From positions 181,000 to 244,999 of the forward strand of contig QLIY01000090.1 of the NCBI GenBank assembly GCA_003260075.1: a stretch of DNA of 64,000 nucleotides. The letters run 5' to 3'. Below are positions 25,601 to 36,297 of the stretch, one piece after another. How positions within the stretch are numbered: the stretch's first letter is position 1; the number at the start of each line of letters is the position of its first letter. This DNA is from Phallusia mammillata. Its lineage: Eukaryota > Chordata > Ascidiacea > Phlebobranchia > Ascidiidae. The translations under genes were made by a program, and so were the position numbers. The notes under the pieces were generated by a model. The model was not told the origin of the DNA, did no database searches, and worked only from the letters and a program-made list of their open reading frames with translations.

Positions 25601-28600
25601 CTAACGAAATAAGATGTAACGAATATAAATTGGCAACATACAACCGTTCAAAGGTATGCACTAGTGCACGAAAGTAGTGATACACCAAAGCTTCAATTTA
25701 ACGAACTTTTTTTGTTGAATCAGCGATTTTTGAAAATATTCTGCTGTGCTCCAAATATATTGTTGCGATTTTACGAAAATGTTATAGTTAGTCCATACCT
25801 TCCAAACAAAAGATCGGTAATTCAGATCAAAAACTGGCAAATTTGACCGAGGCAATCTATTTACCCACAGAACTAATATCTTAATGCAAAATCTCCTACA
25901 CCACTCTCTTAATGTAGAAACACCACTGTTAGAAATTTTGTTTTAATGTCAAAAGCGTAGTATGAGCATAGTATCAAAAGCGTAGCAGAGTAAAAGCGTC
26001 TTAGCGTGACGTCATAATAGATTCGGCAGATTTTATTCGAAAAAAACTAACAAATATTCGGTTTCGGTCAGAACCCAATTTAGCCAGTTCGCAGCACACT
26101 ACGTAAATCCTGCACTAAGATCACAGAAACCTTTTGTTTTAATTTCAGGCAACTTGGTACATGCTACATCCAGTTTATTCAACAACAACACGCTGAGTTA
26201 TTGGCCAGTTGCTACAAACAAAAGTAGCACTGGGCTGTCGGAGGCCAATCTATCGGCGCCACTGCTTGTTAAATCATGGGAGGAATATACTAGCACTTTG
26301 TTGGAAAATGTCAACAAAATTTACTACGATTCTTGCATTGCCAATTCACCAAATGTTTATTCGGCTATTAAAATGGTTGAGCCAACCGGAAATGGTAAGT
26401 TGCTATAATGTTATGGGGACATGCGCACTACGTATGGCTGTGCATTAAACTGTGTTGTTTGTATTAGTTTATATCAACGCACTGTAAACTTCGGTTAATC
26501 CGGACCCGTTTGGGCCAAAAATACCGATTTCGAATAGTTAAAGCCTTACCACATTACAAATCATTTGTACCTCACGTTTTGTCCCAATGAAGCGACGATC
26601 TTAATTAACAGAGTTTTGTTTAACTGGGGTTTACAAACAACAAAAAACGAGTTGTACGTCATAAGTGTAAGTTAAAACCCAGAAAAGAATGTCGAAACTA
26701 TGATACAAAAAATATTCCATTAAAAGTTCATACTCTGTCTGCTAGTAACGGTGTGTGACTAAAATGTAGCCAAAATGTGTAAAATGTAGTTTTGTGTACA
26801 TTTTTGTGGGATATAAAACTTTTTTTTGTGTTGTTTGTTACAGATTATGTTTATGGCGAACTGGACAGCAATAGCGACCAGCAAGTAGTCTTGGTAAAGC
26901 TTCCAAAATACTTGTTTAAGCCTTCAAAATATTATCAAGTTCAACCAGTTGCTGGTAAGTTATCCTACAATCTTCTTTAAACAATATGTCCTGAAAACTT
27001 CAAAAAAACTTTCCGTTTTTTTCAGCTGAAAAACCTGCAGTAGCCATCATCACATTCAAAAACTTGGAAAAGATTTTGCCGAAAAAATTTGAAGTCGACC
27101 GCACCTTTAGAGTTCCAAAACAGTAAGTGAACGATATTGTTAAATTATACAACTGTAGATATACAGTTTAACCAGGTATGCACAACACCACATAATAAAT
27201 CAGGGCTTATAAACTTTTCTATTGCCAAATTATGGCTTTCCTGAAAGGAAGGGGGCACGTATTGTTTTGGCCGTATTTTTTTCTGTCCAACGCTGGTTTG
27301 TTCCAAGCGTTTGGGCAAGAAAGAGTGCTTCAAACTGAAATTTTCACACATGTTGGTTAGTTTTCCAAATTTGATCCTCCTAAAGTTTACCACAGATGAC
27401 CCAGAGGTTTGCGCTCCTAATTTTACAAAGTCGTCTTTGTTACAAAAGTTGTCCTAAAAAAATTCAGCAACTTTTGTTCATAACGACGTCTTATCCTTAT
27501 TGCTTGAATTAGGTTCAATTTTCAAAGCAATTTTAGCTGCTTGTTCGCTATATATATTTACCAAAGGATTTAAAACCTCTTTTTGGGTTGTGACGTAACA
27601 ATGACCCGATTGTTTAATGAGTGATATCTAATTGTTTGAGTCTTTTACATTCCTAAAACGTCGCTGTCGCAAACAGCTCAAAGTGTGCTTGGCTTAATAT
27701 CGGGGAATAAAAAAGGAATTTTTGATTCTATTTGAATAAGGATTTCAGGATGTCAATCTAAATGCCAAGTATATATTTCTTTTTTGTAAATAGTCTAAAC
27801 AGTATTTGGCTTTAATTTTGAGATATAACAAAGAAAGGAATTTTTTATTCTATTTGAATAATGGATTTGACAATGACAATTTAAATCCGAAATATAATTT
27901 TCATTCTCGTGTTGTTTTGAAACTGAACTTACTCTAATTTTTAATTCATAACTTTTTCAAATTCCCTAATTTCAATCGACTTGTGTTTTGCAGACCGATG
28001 GTTAACAGTATTCTAGTCACTGTGCAAGTATACGCGGAAAATCCGGCAGATGGCGCTGTGGACAATAGCGGGCCAGCTCTAGTGAAGCGACTCGATGAAC
28101 CAGTGGATATCACTTTTAAACTCTTCAACCCGAAAGCAATAGAACCACAATGTGTATATTGGAACTTCACGGCAAGGTATGGACTTTCATAAAAAGTTTG
28201 CTGTCTTACATAACGCATAGATTTGACTTGATTAAAGGTTTGCTTTGGAAATGCGTTTTTTATGCTTTCCTTGCAAATGCATACATGTGCTAATCAAGCA
28301 ATATTTTTCCAATGGTATTGTAATCAGTTCCCCCCCCCCTGCGTTTTTTATGCTTTCCTTGCAAATGCATACATGTGCTAATCAAGCTATATTTTGCCAA
28401 TGTAATGTAAATCAATTTTTTGAAATATATTGCTTTTGTTCACTTTATTGCATTGACCAGGATATAATTCTGAAAAGTTAAATGGACTTTTTGTTGAGAG
28501 TTACCACCTGAAAGTATGATAATAATGCCTAAACAAGATACATGTATATTGTTTTTAATGTGTTTAATGATTTTGACTTGAAGACCAGGTAAAAACTTCA

Positions 28601-31600
28601 ACAGAATGTATTCATGGATTTATTTGTATCACCTTTAAACAAAACCCCCCCCCCCACGCATTTATTTTTGCAGAGGGACTGGTTCAATAGCTGGAGGTTG
28701 GTCGCAACGTGGATGCACTCGCACTTATCTCAACTCAACTCATATAACTTGTTCATGTAACCACCTCACTTCATTTGCTGTCATTACTGATGAAGAGATT
28801 ACAAGGTAAAGAACGCCAAAATCGCTGTGCCCGTTTTTTGGCCGAATTTAGTAAGAGCCATTGCATTTGTGGCTAAAACTCAAAAAACGGAGCAAGGTTT
28901 TTTCGTTGTTAGTTGCAAAATTTGCAAAAAGAAAACTTTTTTATGTCTGGTTTTAAATGTTTTTTACACATTAGGTAGAACTTTTGTATTTTAGCACCAG
29001 AATAACAGCATCGATAACAAACGCTTTAAAATCGTTCTTTTTCGTTTCAAATTTTCAGCTAATGTACTATAAATCAAGACTTGCAAAATTAACGTTCAAC
29101 TGACCATAATTTGTTTTTAGGAAATCTAGAAAACTGTTTTTTTTTAATTATTTTAATCAAGGTTCCCCCCCCCCATTGACCAGGATATAATTCTGAAAAG
29201 TTAAATGGACGTTTTGTTGAGCGTTACCGCCTGAAAGTATAATAACAATGCCTAAACAAGAGGCACTTATATTTTTTTTATTGCTGCTAGACAAAAAGAC
29301 TAAATAAAAATTTCAACAAAATGTATTCATGAATTTATTTGCCCCCCCCCCTTGACGTCCTATACAGGTCGCCTTCATCAGGGTAAATAACACTGAATGT
29401 AGTACGCGTAGTCCTGTATATAGGACATCGGACGTCTATATTTGCCAGAAGACCTCTATAAACTTGTTATTTGTGTCACATTTAAAAAAACGCATTTATT
29501 TTTGCAGAGGGACTGGTTCAATAGCTGGAGGTTGGTCTCAACGTGGATGTACTCGCACTTATCTTAACTCAACTCACATAACTTGTTCATGTAACCACCT
29601 CACTTCATTTGCTGTCATCACTGATGAAGAGATTACAAGGTAAAAAGCGCACTTTAGTGCCTGTGATCGTTTTTTCTAGCCTACTTTTTCTAGCACACAA
29701 TTGGACCACTGCTTATTACCAAAAAAACATTTATTCGTACATTTCGAAAAACGGCAACTTATAAATATTTTTAAGTACAGTTTAAATGTATTTACATACA
29801 TCGAATAAAAACTTACACTAAGAAATTAGATAAATAAAAAAACGTTTTGAATATAAGAAGAGTTAAAAACAGACTAGCTTGATTAGAACATAATAGATGA
29901 CAAACGCTTCAAAAATCGTTCATTTTCGTTTTAAATTTTAAGCTAATGAACTATAAATCAGGTTTTGCAAATAAAATTTCAACGCATTTTCTTTTTCGCA
30001 ATCTTAAAACATTTGTGGAAACATGTTTGTGGCAATTATTATTAGGTTAAACTTTAATTCAAGTTTTCCCAAATGACTTTGGTTTAAACATTTATTTTAA
30101 AATACTAAAAACCTTTTTTTTTTTCCAGCGTTTTATCCCTGCTCCCTGTTCGCGTTACCATGGTGATCGCAGTCTCAGCATCACTGGCATTCCTGTTTGC
30201 ATCGATAGCAGCTTCCCTATTCCTCCCTGGGGTCAAATCCATCCGAGCTCTCATTAACAGAAACATGGCCATCGCTATATTTCTTACAAGTTTCCTCTAT
30301 CTGATAGGAATTCAGGTAAATTTTATTTCTAACCGGTTAATCGCATATCCTATTTGTCAAGGCAGCCCACTTTGATCATTCGTTGGTTCTCGAGGAATTA
30401 TGACGTCACACCAATATGACGTAACAATTCAATAAATATCGTACCTTTTCTAACTTCTTTTTGTGTTTATTGTTTGCAGCAAACATCGAACATCTACTTG
30501 TGTATGTCGATTGCTGTTGGTCTGCATTTCCTACTCATGTCCATGTTTGCTTGGATATTCGTCGACGGAGTCCATCTTTACCGGGTTCTCACTGAAAAAC
30601 GTGACATTAACCGCGGAAAAATGAGGTAAATGTACTTATATATATCTGCAAAACTTACAATTTTGCATTGCACCCCAAATTTGTTCAAAAAAGTACGGAC
30701 GATCTTTTGTTTTAAATCGTCGCCTTTAGAGGGCGCTATAGATCCTTATTCAAAAAGAAACGAATGTTGCTTAACTTTTTTGTTTCTAATGCTAGCTTGT
30801 TTTCACGTTTTTGCCAAGAAATAAACCCAAGAAATTCTATTTTTGTTGCTGAAGTTTACTATAACCTTTAACTTCCTTTATTGACTAAAGTCGTCATAAC
30901 GAAACAATTTGGTAAACAATACGTGTTTTATGCAAAATTTTTATTGTATTTTTTGTTTCCAGAGTTTATTACCTGCTTGGTTGGGTTTTACCAGCAATTA
31001 TCACCGCTTCCCCCCCCCCCGTCATAACGAAACAATTTGGTAAACAATACGTGTTTTATGCAAAATTGTCATTGTATTTTTTGTTTCCAGAGTTTATTAC
31101 CTGCTTGGTTGGGTTCTACCAGCAATTATCACCGCTTTATCAGTTGGTTTGGAAGCAAAAGGTTACGGAAATTCTCTTTTCTGTTGGATTTCGTTCGATG
31201 ATCTTTTGATTTGGAGTATCGTGGGTATGTAACATATTGTTTTAAACGCAAAATCCCCGTTTGTTGATATTTGCAAGCAACTTGATTGATACAAACGAAC
31301 TAATGGCCTACTATTCATTGACTAGCTATAGCATATGTAATGTGCCGAAACGTATTATGAAACATACCACCGAGCCTTTGTAGCTCCATGGTTTGAGCAC
31401 CAGTCCTGGAAAGGCTCCTGTCGTGGGTTCGAATCCCACCGCAGGCTTGATTTTTCTGGCCTGTGCTTAGCCATGTTTGGAAATGCTTGGGATACCGACT
31501 TGATTCGGTATGACACCTTTCGTACTATAATTCATAAATGACTGTGCCGTGATCACTGGTCTGCATAAAAGCTTCAGGGCTGATCCCAGTTATAAATATA

Positions 31601-34600
31601 TGTGTTAATTTTAGCAGATAAAGCATTTCGTTTTAATTTGATTTTTTCCGACTCTGAAAAAGTTTTTAGAAACACTGTTTTACGTTTTAGTTTCTTTTTC
31701 AGGTCCCGCGATCTTGTGTTGCGGAGTTTTCTTTCTTCTTTTCTTCCTATCGGTGCAAGCTTACCTCTCATCAAAGAGCACATCCATGAAAAGAGAAGAA
31801 ATCCTCCACGAACTCCGGTCATCATTTGTCCTAGCTCCTATCATAGCATGCACGTGGGCTTTTGCCTTGCTCGCTGTAAACTACAATCAAGCGCTCTACT
31901 GCTATGTATTTTCCATACTGTGTCTTATTCAGGTAAATCTACAAATTTGTTACAGTACCTTGGTGCAGTGGTTCCCAACCTTTTTCGTTGAAATCTTCCT
32001 TAATAGACTACATAGCAGATGCTGAACCATACAAAGATCATTTTTAAATTTGGCCTTTTATCGACTTTACAGGTTATGTTTGCAAAGCTAAAGTGTCTAT
32101 TTATAAGCCACATGTACAATTTAAAGTAAATTCCTCCCCAAAGTTTTAAAATTCCTCCTCGGTTGGAAACCACTGCCTTAGTGCACACTTTTTTTGAACA
32201 GTGTTTCCAAAAATTAATTCTATCATATCCATTCGAGAAGTTATTGAAACGTAAAACACGTACGAAATCTGAGAAAAAGCGTAAAATCCGACCGTATCCA
32301 TAAGCTAGGAAAACTGTCCGGCTAATTGCACTAAAAAGCTTGGTAAATTGCTTTATACAATTAACATAATTCTATGACGTCATACATATGCATATATGAC
32401 GTAACAGTAGATTTGTTGGTTTATTTCCCCCCCCCCAATTAAAATAATTCTATGACGTCATACATATGCATATGTTTTTATTCTTGATTTCAGAGCGTGC
32501 TGGTTTTCGTATTTCATTGTCTGTTGAACCGAGAAGTAAAAAGGGCGTATCAGCTTTACAAGGAAAGGTCGTTCAGAAAACAGGGTCACAACACCACTAC
32601 ACAACAACTTCTGCGCAGCGTAAGTCATCTTCAAACTTCATGAGTTTTCGGCTTTTGGCCTCCGTAAAAACTTAAATTCAATTTCTGCTCTGTTACATTT
32701 ATGCGGACGCTGTACATTTCGTGGGCCTTATGTTAAATTAAATAACAAAAAAGTATAGCAGTACGGGCCAAAAAGTTTACTGTCATTTGCGGGCTTAAAG
32801 TATATTCATGTTTGAATAAACCCCCCCCCCTTAAAAAGTGCTCACAGTTTTCCACTCCCTAATGTTGTGTTTTTATTCTTGATTTCAGAGCGTGCTGGTT
32901 TTCGTATTTCACTGTCTGTTAAACCGAGAAGTAAAAAGGGCGTATCAGCTTTACAAGGAAAGGTCATTCAGAAAACAGGGTCACAACACCACTACACAAC
33001 AACTTCTGCGCAGCGTAAGTCATCTTGAAACTTCATGAGTTTTTGACTTTTGGCCTCCGTAAAAACTTAAATTCAATTTCTGCTCTGTTCCATTTATGCG
33101 GACGCTGTACATTTCGTGGGCCTTTTGTTAAATTAAATAACAAAAAAGTATAGCAGTACGGAACAAAAAGTTTATCATTTGCGGGCTTAAAGTATATTCA
33201 TGTTTGATTAAATAAGGTTTGGTCCAGGCCTGACTTTGTACTTGAGATAATTTGTGCCTGAATTTCATCGCGTTTCGGGCATAATGCAGTCGTAGTTTTT
33301 TCAAAAAAATCGGTCTGGTATTTGGGTGGTTGGGGCCCGAGTTTGGAGCCCGCTCACAGTTCTGGTTTAATAAGTCTTAGAACCATTAAAGTACCTTCTA
33401 AATATTCCTTTTTGTAATAAAGAGCAATTGGTCACTGCAAAGCTTTGTGATGATCTTTATCGAGTGAATTTCAACATTTGTCATATTATTTTGCAGTCCA
33501 TCGGTCGAACGCCGGATTCATCGGTGCGTGGCGGTTTACCACGGTTCAATAACTCTACGTCAGAGTCACTGTCGATGAACCATATCACACCGCAAAGGGT
33601 AAGTGTGCTCGTTCGCCCTCTAGCGGAATGCAATTTTGTGTAGATGTCATAACTGTATAATGTGTCTTATTTGGGAATTATGTTTTTCTGTATGACGCGG
33701 ATTAAGCCAGGTTTTTTTTTCTCCGTCGAGACATTAGTTTGCTCAAGAGAAACCTAAAACTTGTTTATTTCATTACCCCTTAAGCCTCTTACATTAAATA
33801 AGATTTTAGATCTTTTTTCCTATTTGTTTTACTGCACACCCCCATAAATTTGTTTGTTTTTTTCAAATCACCCCAACACCTCTCATTAACTGTTCATTCT
33901 ATACAAAAAAAATTGAAAAACAATCCCATTTTACATACTTTTACTTCATGTAAAACTGAATGTACAATTTCATCGATGACAGAGGTCTCCAAATTTCGAC
34001 TCACTGGACATGAGCGACTCAGAGGCGTCAGACGGGAGTTACGATGGTGATGACACAGCGTCCAACAGTTCAATGTCACTTGCGTCAAGCTCAGGTGATG
34101 ACGAAGTAGACATGAACACGTTGCAGAATATACGGAACACAAGACCACAAAACAACCACGTACAGCACATCACCCCAACAGGTACTGCACTTGCTGCTGC
34201 TAAATTGCAAATTGTGACCTCTTTAGCAGTGGTTCCCATCCGAATTCGACGAATTCCTTTCTTAACAATTTTTCATTTCTTCCTAATATACTGCATAGTA
34301 AATGCTAAACCATACAAAGTTTATTTAAAATTGGGTCTTTTATCAACTTCCCAGGTTACATTCCCAGAGCTGAAGTGTCTATTTACAAACCACGTGTACA
34401 AATTAAAGTAAATTCCTCCCCTCAAGTTTTAAGATTCCTCCCCGGTTAGGGAACCACTGCACTAGATTGACCATGGCATAGCTCCAGGCCAAAGAGCATG
34501 TTTAAGGTTTTTGGGAAAATACTAAGCTACGAATTGTAATGCACAATTTAGTTGGGAATGTTCGTGACGTCACAATGCACCGAGCGTGCTCGACCAAACA

Positions 34601-36263
34601 AAACATTTGCAGTTTTGGTCCATCCCTAGTTGGGTCAAAGAGATTTTGAGTTTACGGCCTTAAAAACGTTTACAAAAGATGTTTGTTGCCACAAATGGGT
34701 TTGAAACCAATGAATATGATTGATTATAAAAAATTGTTCGGTTGTTTGTAAGTTCGCCCCCCCCCCACAAATGGGTTTGAAACCAATGAATATGATTGAT
34801 TATAAAAAATTGTTAGGTTGTTTGTAAGTTTGTTTATGTTCACCCCCCCCCCAATGTCACTTGCGTCAAGCTCAGGTGATGACGAAGTAGACATGAACAC
34901 TCTGCAGAATATACGGAACACAAGACCACAGAACAACCACGTACAACACATCACCCCAACAGGTACTGCACTTGCTGCTGCTAAATTGTAAATTATGACC
35001 TCTTGAGCAGTGGTTCCCATCCGAATTCGACGAATTCCTTTCTTAACAATTTAAAAATTTTCATTTCTCCCTAATATACTGCATAGTAAATGCTAAACCA
35101 AACAAAGTTCATTTAAAATTGAGTCTTTTATCAACTTCCCAGCCCCCCCCCCGCGTTGTGCTCACATTAAGTCCTTTCAACTGCCTGTTTTTAACTAATC
35201 TTTGGCCTGTATGGTAACGTTGACTTTTATGTATTTTAACTGATCAAGGACCTCTTGGCTGGACAATGGTTATGCTTTAAACTGTTATAAGCCTTAATAC
35301 TTGGTGCACAACCAAAACCTGTTGAATGTAACTACTTTATATTGGGCAATTAACTCCATACAATACACCACTATTATGACGCAATACAGCTAACCACAAT
35401 CTTGCCTTTATTACCTAACAACCGGTGCTTACCCCCCCCCCACAAATTAAAGTAAATTCCTCCCCTCAAGTTTTAAGATTCCTCCCCGGGTAGGGAACCA
35501 CTGCACTAGAGTGTCCACGACATAGCTCCAGGCCAAAAAGCATGTTTAAGGTTTTTGGGAAAATACTAAGCTACGAATTGTAATGCACAATTTAGTTGGG
35601 AATGTTCGTGACGTCACAATGCACCGAGCGTGCTCGACCAAACAAAACATTTGCAGTTTTGGTCCATCCCTAGTTGGGTCAAAGAGATTTTGAGTTTACG
35701 GCCTTAAAAACGTTTACAAAAGATGTTTGTTGCCACAAATGGGTTTGAAACCAATGAATATGATTGATTATAAAAAATTGTTCGGTTGTTTGTAAGTTCG
35801 TCCTCGGTGGGCAGGCGACGCCTGAATGCGTTGTGCTCACATTAAGTCCTTTCAACTGCCTGTTTTTAACTAATCATTGGCCTGTATGGTAATGTTGACT
35901 TTTATGTATTTCAACTCATCAAGGACCTCTGGGCTGGACAATGGTTATGCTTTAAACTGTTATAAGCCTTAATACTTGGTACACAACCAAAACCTGTTGA
36001 ATGTAACCGCTTTATATTGGGCAATTAACCCCATACAATACACCACCATTATCACGCAATACTGCTAACCACAATCTTGCCTTTATTACCTAACAACCGG
36101 TGCTTGTGCGTTGCTAGGTAACGGGAGTTCGAGGACGGGACAACTCAGCTCATCACGTGTCAAGTTTCGGTCGAGTCGAAGTGACGAAAGTTTGTCCAAG
36201 TAAGTTAGGAAAACGACATGGTTTTCGACTTAAGTAATTCTTAATTTTTAATAGAACTCTTCT

Positions 36264-36297
<34 letters not shown>

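Larger units (their letters stand above)
28452..29640. repeat. two haplotype-like copies spanning exon 27
   Basis: 28452-28805 and 29175-29639 share attgaccaggatataattc, a middle intron part and exon 27. C runs lie at 28645-28655, 29165-29174 and 29342-29351. The second copy carries an extra fold-back MITE upstream of the exon. This looks like two alleles set in tandem. Confidence 0.7.

Noticed and set aside
27984-29640. tandem GPS domains as a real protein feature
   Set aside because: Silent-only differences and C-run joins indicate alleles.
31381-31447. tRNA gene
   Set aside because: A and B boxes are present, but the body and tail match two other dispersed copies, so a SINE fits better.
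31602-31991. 129-codon + frame overlapping CELSR exon 31
   Set aside because: It is a shadow in another frame of the TM5-TM7 exon.
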